The notes under the pieces are model-generated. The model was not told the DNA's origin. It worked only from the letters and a program-made list of their open reading frames with translations, and made no database searches. The position numbers and the translations under genes were made by a program. A DNA stretch of 64,000 bases from Platerodrilus igneus (taxonomy: Eukaryota; Arthropoda; Insecta; Coleoptera; Lycidae). Shown here piece after piece: positions 43,401 through 53,823 of the stretch. The stretch is from assembly GCA_036346225.1 (NCBI GenBank), contig JARFIW010001491.1, positions 1,364,001 to 1,428,000 on the forward strand, read 5' to 3'. Each line of letters begins with the position of its first letter. Within the stretch, counting starts at the first letter, position 1.

Positions 43401-45929
43401 GAAAAGCTCTCAACTCGTTTACAAGAACCCAATGATATTTATAAAGGGCAACCACAGCAATATCTTGACCAAACAAATGTTTTCAGTCAGTCATCTGTAC
43501 CACTTGAACCACATGACATTCAACCTACGGTGCACGCGGAAACAGACACTCAAGATTACCATGCACCAGATATTGATGATAGTCACGTTTTTAATTCACA
43601 ACATGAATCTACTGCAGATGACATTATTTCAACTCGACAAACCACAACCACCACTACTACTGAAGCAACAACTACTACACGACGTCAAAGGAATCGCACT
43701 CGTGGTCGCTTTAGCTACACTAGTACCCAAAGTCCCCCTAGACGAACACGTCGACCAACAGTACGCACTAGTGCAACTGAATATACAGCATCAACTGAAG
43801 CTGTAAAAAGTCCAACACATAGATTACGTTCAAGAACAAGACCTCACCCCGTAGTTCAAGAATTAACTGAACGCACATCTTCCTCAATATCGATTGAACA
43901 AACTCGGCCACAGTCCTACATGCAATTTGAACAACCTCGTCTGGAAGAACAAAGTACAATTGCCAGAAATTATCAAAAACTGTACAGTTCGACAGAAGCC
44001 ATATCTTCAACCACAAAACAGTTGCCAAATGTGAATGTGGATGTTGTTATTAATCATCCTGTTACATCTCAGGCTGTTGAAAAGGAACCTGAAATTACAT
44101 CAGATACAAAAGCGGGTGAACCTTACACGCGCACTAATGAAATAGTAACACAAGCACCACCACGTATTCGTTCTAGACAACGAGTACGTCCAAAAACAAC
44201 TACAACTACATCTAAACCTAAACCAGATGATACACCACAAGAAGAATTTTATGGATTTTTAAGAACGCCTAGCTTTAGTAGATCACAAGAATCCAAACAC
44301 AATAATGCTGAATTTACCTCTACTAGTACTACAGAAAGAGCACGATTTCGAACAATTACCAAACCAGGTATAACTTCATCAACTAGGACAAGGTACAGAG
44401 GTTCATCTCACTTTAAACCTCAAACCAACATTAAAACTCATTCAGAGGACGATGGTCTTGAAGGTGAAAACTACCCAGCATCGTTTATAAAAGCTAAAAC
44501 TGAACGCCCCAAATTTCAAATAACAATTGATTCTTCCTCAAATTATGGTTATGATGAGGATGATCAACAGTCTCATTCGACCATTAATCAGCCTAAAATT
44601 ATAAAAAATGACCTTCCAATTGACCGCAAAATAGTGGAATCTCAAGAACAAGAGTCTTTTGTAAAAACTGAACCTGATTTATTAAAAACTGCAGTGACTG
44701 CTGAAGATGATGACAATTTAAAGACAAGTACTACAACAACTGTTAAACCTAGGGGACGTCGGCGAGGTGGTTGGAAACTTGTTAAACGTCCCCCTGTTGA
44801 TTCCTTTGATACGGCTGAATCTCAATATATCGGAAATATTGCTGCTAATAGTTTCTTAACTGAGAAATCAAAAGATGATAAGTTACCAACTCAACCGTCT
44901 GCTGCCGCAGGTGTAACCAGTAAGACGTCAACAGAAAGCAATTTCTTTGATTCTATATACAAAATGTTTGGACTCACATCTGAGCAATTAAGAGGTACAC
45001 AAAAAGACATAAAGGAATTTGAACAGAAACAATCAGCACAAACAGAAGAATCCGAAACTCCATTCACATTAGCTTTACAAACAACTACCCCTTCATATAA
45101 TAGTAACGCTAACGAGGAAAAAGTAAAAGAATTTGAAAAATCTAAAAATATTGAAACACAAGGGGCAGTTAATGATAGAACAGAAAAATTATCTACTATA
45201 GAACTATTCGATACAAACAATTCTAAAAATCTAGAAGAAGACAGGTTTTTAGGTCCAGAGGAGATTTCTCTGACTGATTACAAGCCTATCAAACACAGTA
45301 TAGAGATTAAAGATGAAAGTTCTGTTGTTAAAGATGATACAATGGGCCATCATAGTGAATTAACAATGTCATACTTGAGCCCAACCAATTTTACTGATTT
45401 AGTAACTCATACAGAGGTATCACATGCAGAAAACTCAAGCAACAACAAGCTACTGGGTGGCATTAAAACAATAAATAATCCTAATAATGGAAGTGAATAT
45501 AGTGTAGACACTACGACTGAAAACAATGAAGCAAATGTTACAGAACATCCACTTCTTGCGATCGATGAATCATTTGAACCAAACGATAATTCACAAACTC
45601 TCAATTTTGATTCGACAGGGTTACAAATATCAGGCAATGGTATATCAAGTTATGGTCCACTGAGTCAAGTTGAATTAGCGATTGAAAATGTTTCAACAGA
45701 TGGCCCTGATATAGTAAACGATGAAATAGTTACAGAGAATATATTTATCGCAACAACAAATCCAACGGAACAAATATCGAAAAAAAATAAAACAAAAACA
45801 CCCATAGAAATGTGGGATCTTGGTAAAGTAATAACTTCAACATCAACTGAGGTTTCCCATGAAACAGAAATTTGTTATCGAGGTAGATGTGTTAAGTCAC
45901 CTGGTCTTCACAATTCATCGTCTCCTTAA
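40461..45929 (+). CDS. Host gene, 3'-terminal exon: large low-complexity secreted-type protein
   Basis: The frame is open from the splice acceptor at 40460 to TAA at 45927-45929, 1,822 codons, entering in phase 0; the start codon must lie in an upstream exon outside what I can identify. Residues 5-22 (YLITITALTSLLIVGAHS) look like a signal-peptide core. Next come K-R-L-Y-R-R (a possible basic cleavage site, ~84-89), a Q/E-rich region with coiled-coil potential (~210-290), and a more ordered stretch at ~352-465 (PPLAVYMIGSNDVKVSDVL; KLPFFVAPLSYSAPAGYSKI). Long S/T/P/Q-rich segments follow, with threonine-rich runs followed by R-rich patches (~1055-1130, 1230-1255, 1425-1445). A 20-residue tandem duplication lies at 43001-43120. 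The only two cysteines are four residues apart at the C-terminus (CYRGRC). I do not recognise the gene; an extracellular or cuticle/mucin-like role is inference. Confidence 0.85.
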   Translation: MPREYLITITALTSLLIVGAHSENVKTYDTSEWIPITDKSPLQENSKDHNREKKATARVLHLTPDLTTFNGYLPQVPKRLYRRQNLQYQQETPPPSTQQQIFRQSQLNRGEFLNQQYFQQPQVLDAPQYQYFASNPLNFQDPNLLTQGITGPFNSPTIQEINQGLVGGFRQMPMVLPKEQNKDTVQLVYVPLETLNQKQVQNQGDLLNTQQEQGNVAQESDLSELEQSRFKSLHELQLEKQRQQQKLRMSLEDQQMLTRREEERLKSLREQQKLKQAEKQKISVQPYHLITTLSPLQHKQQQLQSIQSDFAQQALSAFKLQQELFQSENTAPSTTTQPTTSIESTTKRKAHQPPLAVYMIGSNDVKVSDVLSLLKNAKTISVQDSAGANGPQVFVGPNSLEAPEGYVKFDLPYLSSLDHNRIERKLEKLPFFVAPLSYSAPAGYSKIPLPAPHVGSVVVSHKEEVQESRPHFAVQNALPTNIEEKAPPPFRPNVVHSFILEDAVTQPPFSVPTTTRPNPLRQTINHYELQQINNQFVSTPKYSLQDDYDEDVKRPSIVTTTTPSSATKPPSTPTLAQRNFEKQQYTPLEEFSLHPSRNTASLQDESVKSVIPLSTTTSTSQNRQSSRRKPQRQRVPSYYQLNSEESLSTSIPKQEERTPFRGTATTLPVLDNSAETTRGKIDYSQEHIKESGTTTTVDSSKENNFKVPSQLPSVNSGIHSLINDLEDPSIRSLLSPASIVPTTERDSYLPQQNYKKEPLYRQQYNDQSQFIQTPIHNTRSKPQRVQLDDLTNDYNQPSKSYEKDILENYDQTQIIQKTETNRQPQIEDQSKEYEYSESPKNSFNKDVKQNLDQPSVPITYSPHTQTNKQNFDQPSVPITYTTHTQTSKTPLRIKPTQYQEETIQYKEQPEIFQVKTSDDSERPTHQTETDYQQQFGIHQENSAQYNDFKALNNNGRFVEKPESNKYSDLPVLNNIKNPEYEKLSTRLQEPNDIYKGQPQQYLDQTNVFSQSSVPLEPHDIQPTVHAETDTQDYHAPDIDDSHVFNSQHESTADDIISTRQTTTTTTTEATTTTRRQRNRTRGRFSYTSTQSPPRRTRRPTVRTSATEYTASTEAVKSPTHRLRSRTRPHPVVQELTERTSSSISIEQTRPQSYMQFEQPRLEEQSTIARNYQKLYSSTEAISSTTKQLPNVNVDVVINHPVTSQAVEKEPEITSDTKAGEPYTRTNEIVTQAPPRIRSRQRVRPKTTTTTSKPKPDDTPQEEFYGFLRTPSFSRSQESKHNNAEFTSTSTTERARFRTITKPGITSSTRTRYRGSSHFKPQTNIKTHSEDDGLEGENYPASFIKAKTERPKFQITIDSSSNYGYDEDDQQSHSTINQPKIIKNDLPIDRKIVESQEQESFVKTEPDLLKTAVTAEDDDNLKTSTTTTVKPRGRRRGGWKLVKRPPVDSFDTAESQYIGNIAANSFLTEKSKDDKLPTQPSAAAGVTSKTSTESNFFDSIYKMFGLTSEQLRGTQKDIKEFEQKQSAQTEESETPFTLALQTTTPSYNSNANEEKVKEFEKSKNIETQGAVNDRTEKLSTIELFDTNNSKNLEEDRFLGPEEISLTDYKPIKHSIEIKDESSVVKDDTMGHHSELTMSYLSPTNFTDLVTHTEVSHAENSSNNKLLGGIKTINNPNNGSEYSVDTTTENNEANVTEHPLLAIDESFEPNDNSQTLNFDSTGLQISGNGISSYGPLSQVELAIENVSTDGPDIVNDEIVTENIFIATTNPTEQISKKNKTKTPIEMWDLGKVITSTSTEVSHETEICYRGRCVKSPGLHNSSSP

Positions 45930-46260
45930 GAAATGTAATTGTGTTAAAAAGTAGTGTACATAGAAATATATTTATGGTATGATTGTGTTTTACTGTGTGA
46001 TTGATCTGAAAAACTTTTTACAAATGCATTATTACTGTTTATGATTGCCAACTTAACATAATGCAACTTTACTTTTTACTTTGTTAATTAGGAGCTAATT
46101 AAAATATTTTGATAATAAATATTTAATTCACTATTATTTAATTAAACTAAAGTTTATAAGATATTAAGTGTGAGATGTTTAATAGGTAAGAGAGCATAAC
46201 TAGAATAAGAATGCTTTTACCAAAAAGTTAGAGCTGTGATTTTTAAAGTAATGACTTCAA
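45930..46260 (+). other. 3' untranslated region with poly(A) signal
   Basis: AT-rich sequence after the stop; AATAAA at 46114-46119 is the best polyadenylation signal. Confidence 0.6.
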
Positions 46261-46261
46261 T

Positions 46262-46305
46262 GAAAAGTCTTTGCCATGAGCAGGAGTCAAACCTGCAAGC
46301 TTCTA
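46262..46305 (-). other. tRNA 3'-half-like sequence
   Basis: The minus strand reads GCAGGTTTGACTCCTGC, a perfect 5-bp T stem with a 7-base loop, followed by TCATGGCA as a possible acceptor strand. I could not find a matching 5' acceptor strand or D arm, so it is a tRNA relic or chance, not a gene. Confidence 0.3.
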
Positions 46306-46344
46306 TGGAGTTTGATACGATTTCCCGTGTTTCATATTATTGCA

Positions 46345-46900
46345 CAATCGTTTAATATAACATGATTACGCGGCAAATTACGCGACATTTGTATCAAATA
46401 CCAAACATGTTTAAAAGTGATACAATGATCAAATTTAGAATATAAATAAAAGCAATGTACTCACTTAAATCACACCTTACCGCCAAATCCCAGGACCATC
46501 TCGTTGTTTTTAGTGTGGGTAGGCTACGCCATCGTTTCAGATTCCAAACCCGTCCATCCTCTTTTCACCTCGTACGTATGTAGGACGAGAAGGATACAGC
46601 TAGAAGTACAGGAAAATAAAGATAGAAGAAAACCTACATCCTAAAAAAGTAAAAGACAGACACACACGACACAGGTAGATGTTATTGGCTTCAGGTCTCG
46701 TAGTCTAATCCGTCTCATCACACCACGCGCACTTGCGCCATTCACCCTGCACCTGCACATCCTTTTGCGCAAACGTAGCTGTCCAGAACGACCAAAATTG
46801 ACACATTCATTTAAAAATATTCGCGGGAACTACCTTTTAATTTATACTTAATCTAAATGTGATACATAGCCGATTTTTGGCATGTAACAAGTTCAGATTT
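46345..46900 (-). repeat. BEL-associated LTR fragment (outer half)
   Basis: Matches 58050-58620 in the same orientation over scattered blocks: GTACTCAC, GTGGGTAGGCT.CGCC, GGAAAACCTACAT and TTTTTGGCATGTAACAAGTT. It is probably the 3' half of a BEL/Pao LTR or a related repeat. Confidence 0.55.
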
Positions 46901-47089
46901 TAAACCAGTGAGCCTACTATGCAGTCATTCAACCTTGTAATAGTAATTAAGAGTATTCAATATTTTGTCTAGCAGTTCTTAGTAAATACTTTCTTTACAA
47001 CTATATGCTAAATTGTTGCAATACGTTGCTTCTTGTAAATAGAAATTTAAATACAAACCCAAGCCTCTAGTAATAAACAAATCTATACA

Positions 47090-48897
47090 TATTCATCATC
47101 ATCATTACCATTAGGTCTTCAGTCCTAGAACTGGTTAGACACGTACCATCATTGTTTCCTATTATGAACTAACCTACAGATTTCCCTGATTTCTCTGCTT
47201 GTAATAATTCCCATACTATTCCCCAAAAATGCCTTAGAATGTATTCCGCCCTTCTATTTTTCTTTTTCCCCAGATATCCTTGTTGCCCTACTATTTCTAT
47301 AACTTATTTATTATTATCTTTGTCTGTCCATGCTATCGTCCTCATACATCTGAAGCACAGCATTTCAAAAGGCTGCTACCGTTTTTCTGTCTGCGTTTCA
47401 GACTGCCCGTATTTCATATGCATACTGTGCTGTGCTCCACACATATGCTTTCAACAATTTTCTTCTTGTTCCATGTTTGTTGTCTTTTCTCATAGGCGCT
47501 GTTCTTTCTTGTTAGATGCAGTTGGATCACCTTCTATTGTTCTACAGCTTGGACACGTACCTGCACTTATTTATATTCTGAGCTAGCCTACATAGTTCCC
47601 TGAAATTCTCACACAGCATGTGTATTCAGCTCGTTCCCCTTCTATTGTTTTCTAATTTTATGCCCTATTTCACCGAGATTCAGTGAAGGGGGTTAAGCAA
47701 CCCGTGGCTACCAAGATCCCCCAACACTTAGACATTTGCCGAAATAATGGTTTTCCAGTAAATCCTTTCACACACTTAACATTATTCGAGAATATTGCCC
47801 AACCAATTCTTGTAGTTACTTATAATAATCATCATGTTTAATAACAGTTATTTTTTCGTCATTAGTTTCTCCATCTTGGGATTAGTTGGATGCATACCTC
47901 CATTGATTTCTATTCTGGGCTAGCCTACACATCTCCCTGAAACCCCTACAGCCTACATCTTTTACTATCTGTGTGCAGTAGTCTAACCTAGGTCTGCCTC
48001 TTCTTCTCTTTTTTCCTATTTCTGCTTCTAATATATTCCGCACTATTCCCTCATGACGTAGTATGTGGCCTATCATCCTATCTCTCCTATTTTTTACAGT
48101 TTTCCACATATTTCTTTCTTTCCCTACCATTTTTAGTACCTCTTCGTTCTTAACTTTGTCTGTCCATGATATCTTCATCATACGTCTGTAGCACCACATT
48201 TCAAAGGCTTCTACCTTTTTCTTGTCCGCTTCTCCTACTGTCCAGGCTTCACAGCCGTACAGTGCTGTGCTCCACACATATGTTTTAAGCAATCTTTTCT
48301 TTGTTTCTATGTTTGTAGTCTTTGAGCACCGAACTTCGCTGATCCCTACTATGTCTAGTGATAACCTATTCATTTCGATTTTTAGGTTCTCTAGCTTACC
48401 TACTTGCTTCATACTTCTAACATTCCACGTTCCGACTCGCAGAATGTTCCCGACTCTTATTTTTAACTTTCCGATCGCATCCTCCGAAGTAGTCCCCTCT
48501 CGGAGATCCGAATGGGGGACTATTTTAACTCCGAAATCTTTTACCCCAGAGAATGCCATCATGTTTGTAACAACTTAAGTACACTGTGTACTTGGGAGAT
48601 AATGTGGTGGTTTCCCGTTGCATTCCACATCACGGTAGTGTGTCTTAGACTGCCATACCGACCCCTATGGTCTCTGCCAATCTAAGTACCGAAAGAGCCA
48701 CTGCCCTCTTTCAGGGACTTGTCTTAGTCTGGTTCCTCACTAACGACACTACTACTTTGGTTGGACCTGTAGTTTGGCTCTTTAGCTCATTAGAACACGC
48801 AAGCCATTTCACCTGTTCTAGTAATTTAGATCTTCGGCAAGGTGCAGGTCCATTCGAAATGGACATAATCAATAAACAAATTTTTTTAACTTAAGCT
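47090..48897 (-). mobile_element. RTE-like LINE derivative, internally deleted
   Basis: Read leftwards: a 5' region (48897-48563), an intact 226-codon ORF (48562-47882), a link, a second decayed reverse-transcriptase C-terminus (about 47560-47230), and a 3' end (CTGAAGACCTAATGGTAATG) with a GAT-type tail at 47100. The catalytic reverse-transcriptase core is absent. Copy A at 15530 shares link, second C-terminus and part of the 3' region. Confidence 0.7.
47882..48562 (-). CDS. LINE fusion ORF: endonuclease start joined to RT C-terminus
   Basis: 226 codons without a stop. Residues ~37-80 are the beginning of an apurinic-type endonuclease as in RTE-class LINEs (LRVGTWNVRSMKQVGKLENL, LDIVGISEVRC). 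From ~83 the sequence is the C-terminal region of the same class of ORF (KRLLKTYVWSTALYGCEAW, VEAFEMWCYRRMMKISW, RMIGHILRHEG, KKRRRGRPRLDY). The whole catalytic middle (rest of endonuclease and the reverse transcriptase palm) is deleted and the join is in frame. No enzymatic activity is expected. The basic tail could bind nucleic acid. Confidence 0.75.
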   Translation of the reverse strand: MMAFSGVKDFGVKIVPHSDLREGTTSEDAIGKLKIRVGNILRVGTWNVRSMKQVGKLENLKIEMNRLSLDIVGISEVRCSKTTNIETKKRLLKTYVWSTALYGCEAWTVGEADKKKVEAFEMWCYRRMMKISWTDKVKNEEVLKMVGKERNMWKTVKNRRDRMIGHILRHEGIVRNILEAEIGKKRRRGRPRLDYCTQIVKDVGCRGFREMCRLAQNRNQWRYASN

Positions 48898-49620
48898 GCT
48901 TATTTTTAAATACATTGCATGCGCAATCTTATTGCTCTTTATATTCAACACTGCCGATTCTTCAACAAATAACATTTTTTTTGTATTGCTATCGTTTGTA
49001 TGCATAATCGCAAATAGATTTCTTATCGTCAAACTATAGAGGTGATATGTATTAAATTGAGTAAACTCACTGCGGGAAAAAGGGGGAACCCAAATGATAT
49101 GGAATCCATCTACCTTTTATATTACTGCTATTGTTCTTGCAACCGCTGGTATGACCAATGAAACAAAAGTTTATACATCGATGAAGACTGTATTGCGATA
49201 ACATAACTTAAACCAAATTGTAAGGCACTAAATTACTACAGCTATAACCCTACAATAATTATGCATGCATTTGACATGTGAGTGAAGCAAAAGACATACA
49301 CAACATGTACGTGTGACACCAATTGCAGTCTTTCAAAACACTACCGAAATCACTGGCACTTTACCTGTTCAATCCTTTTCTGGGTAGGTAGGTAGAGGTA
49401 TAAACAAAATTAACGAAAAAAGTGAAATGACATAAAGTTAAAGGAATGTATTTTGCTACATCGATTAATATTTCTAAAACTTAATATGAAAATATGCAAT
49501 TATTGTGTATGAAGCTTTAGTATTCTGGCCGCCAAAATAAGAGGGGAACAACTTATTTTAGAGACTAAAAATAAGTAACAAAAATTAATAGTTATTAGAA
49601 ATACTACTTTCTTCCATAGG
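48898..49620. other. Unassigned spacer
   Basis: No feature recognised. Confidence 0.5.
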
Positions 49621-49629
49621 AAAATGGAG

Positions 49630-50220
49630 CAGCGCGAAGTTAACCACAACTACGAAGCACTAATAATTTCATATGGATTTTTTGTTAGTGCTTCAATGAA
49701 AAATGCAGCCACACCTACCGATAAGTAGTTATTTAATTTCAAAGTTCTGTGGCTGACTTCACAGTTAGCCACAACTTGGAAGCTCTAATAATTTCATATG
49801 TGTTTTTTGTTAGTGCTTTGTTAGTGCTTCTTAAAAATGCAGCCACACCTACCATTAAGTAGTTATTCGACTTCAAAGTGGCTGTGGCTGACTTCGTATC
49901 TAGCCACTACTCGGAAGCACTAATAATTTCATACGGATTTTCTGTTAATACTTTATTGGTGCATCTTAGTGCTTCAATGCCCAACCCAGCCACACTTCCG
50001 GTTTCAGAAATATCATGCCTCAAAGTTGCTGAAAGTTGGCCACACCATCTCTTGTAATGGTAGCACTAATGATCTGAACTCGTAAAATTATTAGTGTTTC
50101 AACGCCCAACCCAGCCACACTTACGGTTACACTCTCTCTTGTTATAATATAAGCACTAATGCTCTGACCTACCATATTACGTAGTGCTTCATAGTAGTGC
50201 TTCTCTAACAAGAGATGGCG
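49630..50220 (+). repeat. BEL-associated LTR fragment, array of GAAGCACTAA units
   Basis: Inverted copy of 58830-59536. It consists of four to five diverged units of about 110-140 bases, each with TAGCCACAACT, GAAGCACTAATAATTTCAT, a complementary TTAGTGCTTC, and CAGCCACACCTACCG or CAGCCACACTTCCGG. Further diverged traces reach about 50960. The minus-strand ORF across 50020-50301 is a by-product. Confidence 0.65.
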
Positions 50221-52335
50221 TAGTTCTCCTAATTTATTCCCCATAGATTGTTTCCTTTGAGAATATATTAAAGAGAAATTATTTAAGAATAAGCCGACCA
50301 CTCCTATGGATATGTAAAATAGTCTAAGAAATGCATTAGTATCGATTGATGAGTACGTGCTATCAACAATGAATATTGCTGTTTTGAACAGATTGCATTA
50401 TTGTGTTAAAAAGACGGACATACTTATTTGATCATTTAATTTAATAAATAATGACCTTTTAATTTTATTGTTAACAAAATATTCCTTTTGATAATATGTT
50501 GTTTGTTTAATGATGGGTTCTTTTTTGGTTCTGGATAGATCATTTTGGATTTTTATTAGTGATTGTGTCAATTCCGTTCGTGACAGCTGCCTACTAACCG
50601 AAAAATCCAACATTTTTACTAAAAAATTACTCTAAATGCCTATTTTTCTTCAATTACACCACACGAGCCTTATAGCAAAAAAAAAGGTTAATATCAAATC
50701 TATCGATTGGTGTACAAATATACAGGGAGTTTCATTTGAAAAATATTAGAAAAGCACTTTTTAGGTTTTGTAACTGTGAACTAATGTAAAAATCAGCCAG
50801 GTTCGGAAATATTACACTTTAAGGTGAGAGAATGTCCCTTTTTGTTGTGTATCACTGTACCAGCACAAATGATCTGATGCGGCAACATTTTTAGAACTTG
50901 GCTAATGCTTCAATATGCTTCGAACTCTAACCCAACCACACTTCCGGTTTAGATAGCATTTGATCCTATAGTGTGAATTTGGAAGTTAGATGTATTTTTT
51001 TTATAGAAACATAATAATTGTTGATGTATCAAAACCCTTATTAATATGTTAATATTTTACCGTGGTTCAATGCAGGCGCACGTCCGATTTCTGAAATCAT
51101 AAGCTACGGCGGGTCAGAAATTTGACTGCTACCTTTGTATTATTGATGCACAACCTGAATTTGTAAAGGAAAATGTTGTGTGCTATGTTGGTACTTTATT
51201 GTGCACCAAGCAGGAACCTAGCACCAGTTCCGGTGACGATAATGTTTGCCTTAAACTAGGAAGATCTCTTCAACTTTTTATTATTGCATTGAATACTAAC
51301 TTTGTTTAGGTTTGGGTGTGTAGCATGTTTTGTTACCCTTTAATTACCAATTGGTTGTCGTTTCTCATTCCGATTAAATAAGCAGGCCTCCATTTTCAAG
51401 AATTACTAGTGTTATGAGTATTCTGTTGGAATTAACCTATTTATTTGTGCAAATGCTTCAATAAAGTACCTGGAGCCCAATGACACCACATAAAGCTTTA
51501 AATGTGATTTCGCAATCAAGCAAAACAACTACTAAAATTGCATTTCTACTACATCCGCAGCAAATAAAATATGACGAATAATAATTTTTGTCCAATTAGT
51601 AGCTCTGCAAAGGTTTTGTTAAGATATTTTGTTTTTTTTCATATTTTATGTTTGGTGACTAATTTAGCAATTGTCAACTAGGTTCGTGTGATTGTTACTG
51701 ATTTTCTGTCAGGTTAAATTGATCTTCGTTAGTAATTCAAATTTGCTAAGCTGCTTTTGCAACACCGCTTTTGTAAATTTTAATCGTCCAGCAAAAAACT
51801 GGTCACTATTAATAATAATAATAATATCGTCCTTATTGATTATTGATAAGTTCTATAACAAAAAAAATAAGAAAATAGTATAACAGGCAAAGTTCAGCCA
51901 AGGGCTGTTCTATCACTTAACCTGCAACTAAAAAAAATAGACATAAATTTACAAATAAGTATAGAAACATGTAATAGAAGCCGGATGTTTATAATCCTGG
52001 TGTGAACGCCACTGCAAACAGTTTAACACTAACATTAAGTTGGTACTTTATAAGCCAACACTTATTTCAAAGAGTATGAGAACAATAAATATAAATATAT
52101 AGACCAGCAAATTTATTGTGTTGAAAGTAAATACTTTTTAAATAATAGTTTAAAACTTGATACCCATTTGGTTTTCATAGAGTTGTCAATTTAACTGCAG
52201 TGTACTGGAATTACTTCTGAAAAAGGGTGGTTGGGTGCCGCTGTACATGCAGCAAGTCACGAGATCTCACCTGAACAGAATGACAACTACTACGCGGTAG
52301 TAGCAGTTTTTTTATATAAATTGGTGCCGATAGAG
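50221..52335. other. Unassigned region
   Basis: Apart from one diverged repeat unit near 50880-50960 (AACCCAACCACACTTCCGG) and a short (AAT)n at 51810, I see nothing. A 71-codon minus-strand frame at 50613-50398 has no recognised motif. Confidence 0.5.
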
Positions 52336-52346
52336 AATTTATAATT

Positions 52347-53060
52347 TTATGCGTAAAAGATGCAGTAAGCGCCTGTTTTCCATTTTAACCAATCCGATTG
52401 GCGCAACGATTCAGAAATGTGATCGAATTTCCTTAAATTGAAAATAAATCTACGACAATCATTCTGTATTCTTTGAACCCTTGCTGTAGTAATAGAGTTT
52501 AAACAGGGGCCATTAACAACATCACCATAATCAAATGCCGACAAGATAAGTGACTCACAAAGCATTTTACGAAGCTTTTGATTTAACGAATCTTTGTTAA
52601 CATACAGTTTACGCAAAATTATATATGATCCTTTAACTAAATTATCTACATGACAATCAAATCCTATGTTTTTAACGTAATTTTGTATTTCAATTTTTTC
52701 GTCATTTACTACTAGATTTATGTTATCAACAACTATCTTCCTGTTTTTCTCAGGCCCAAAAATAATTGCTATCGATTTCTTACGGTTAATAGCTAAGGAA
52801 TGATTTGCTCCAAAATCAGAAAGCTCCTTTAGATCCTCATTGATCTGTGCATTTGCAACTGGTAACTGATTAATTTTAAATGAGAAATATACTTGTGAAT
52901 CGTCAACGTAAAATCTAGATTGACAATTACGAAGTTTACTTGCCAAGTCAGCTGTATACAGCAAAAAAAACAGAGGAAAAGATTAAACCTTAAGGCACTC
53001 CACTAGTTATATTTTTTGTTAGAGACGTTTTGCCACCAACATTAACCAACTGCTTCCTAT
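52347..53060 (-). pseudogene. LINE reverse transcriptase, C-terminal half
   Basis: Starts RSYLCNRKQLVNVGGKTS and NITSGVP. The active site FYVDDSQVYFSF keeps both aspartates. LAINRKKSIAIIFGP, SYIILRKLYVNKDSL, ESLILSAFDYGDVV and RFIFNLRKFDHISESL follow: palm C, thumb and connecting region. A stop lies just after NITSGVP; the remaining 205 codons are open. Confidence 0.85.
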
Positions 53061-53061
53061 T

Positions 53062-53396
53062 ACATAAATAAGACCGTGCATTTACATTTCCAATGATCCA
53101 CCCGAAGGTACTAGATTGGCCACGTGGCGAGTTTTTTGTTGCCTGAAAATTTAGAATTTTGCCAAACCCTTGCCGTTCCAGGCAAGGTAGGGATCTTTAA
53201 CGTGCGTGACAACACTCACACACGGGACCTCCATTTAACTTCTCATCTGAACGAGGGCGTAATTTTTGTGAAAAATGCTCACCTGCCATTTTTCAAGCAG
53301 CCGGCCGTGTAGGGATTCGAACCCAGGACCTTGGGATCCATAGTCTTACGCCTACTACATTGATCCATGGCGACACCACATAAATAAGATCGCATA
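53062..53396. repeat. Target-site duplication flanking SINE S5
   Basis: ACATAAATAAGACCG at 53062-53076 and ACATAAATAAGATCG at 53378-53392, one mismatch in 15. In the LINE frame both copies encode the same residues (RSYLC) across the break, which confirms the insertion point. Confidence 0.8.
53083..53378 (-). repeat. SINE copy S5, full length, ~295 bp
   Basis: The minus strand runs from a tRNA-like head (degenerate box A near 53360, box B GGTTCGAATCCC at 53322-53311) through the body to GAAATGTAAATG at 53083, without poly(A). It is the only copy with both ends and a clear target duplication, so it defines the family's length. Confidence 0.85.
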
Positions 53397-53399
53397 TGA

Positions 53400-53823
53400 T
53401 GTAGTGAGGTGTTGTCAAATCCGTAATATTTTTATTTAGCAAGAAGTAAATTGTAGTCTAAGGTGTCAAACGCCTTAGAGTAATCCAACAACACTAGAAC
53501 ACTAACCAAATCCAAACCAGAAGACTGAAGAATATCGTTAGTAACTTTAATTAATGCACCGGTGGTACTATGGCCAGATTGATTTGCAGGTATGATTTGT
53601 GCAAAAGAAGTATATTTGTGTATTTGTTCATATATAATTTTTTCAAAAATTTTTTATAGAGGCGGAAGAATACTATAGCTCTTAACTCAGACAAATTAAT
53701 GACTTTATTAACTTTAGGTATAGGCGTAATAACAGCCAGTTTCCAACATTCTGGAAAATATCTTTTTATAATACAATTATTAATAATATTAGTGATGGGT
53801 TCAATCATTTTTTTTTTTCGCAT
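53400..53823 (-). pseudogene. LINE reverse transcriptase, N-terminal half
   Basis: Reads EPITNIINNCIIKRYFPECW, then LAVITPIPKVN (fingers), a decayed SGFR region, and in another frame LVLLDYSKAFDTLDY (palm A with its aspartate). Frame changes occur near 53560 and 53640. Confidence 0.8.

Noticed and set aside
43768..44028. Antisense ORFs within the large host exon (43768-44028, 44891-45220, 45407-45637)
   Set aside because: They are short shadows of the well-supported plus-strand frame.
46262..46305. Intact tRNA gene on the minus strand
   Set aside because: The T arm is perfect, but no 5' acceptor strand, D arm or box A could be placed.
48222..48578. Plus-strand ORF opposite the LINE fusion ORF
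   Set aside because: It is antisense to clear endonuclease and reverse-transcriptase C-terminal motifs.
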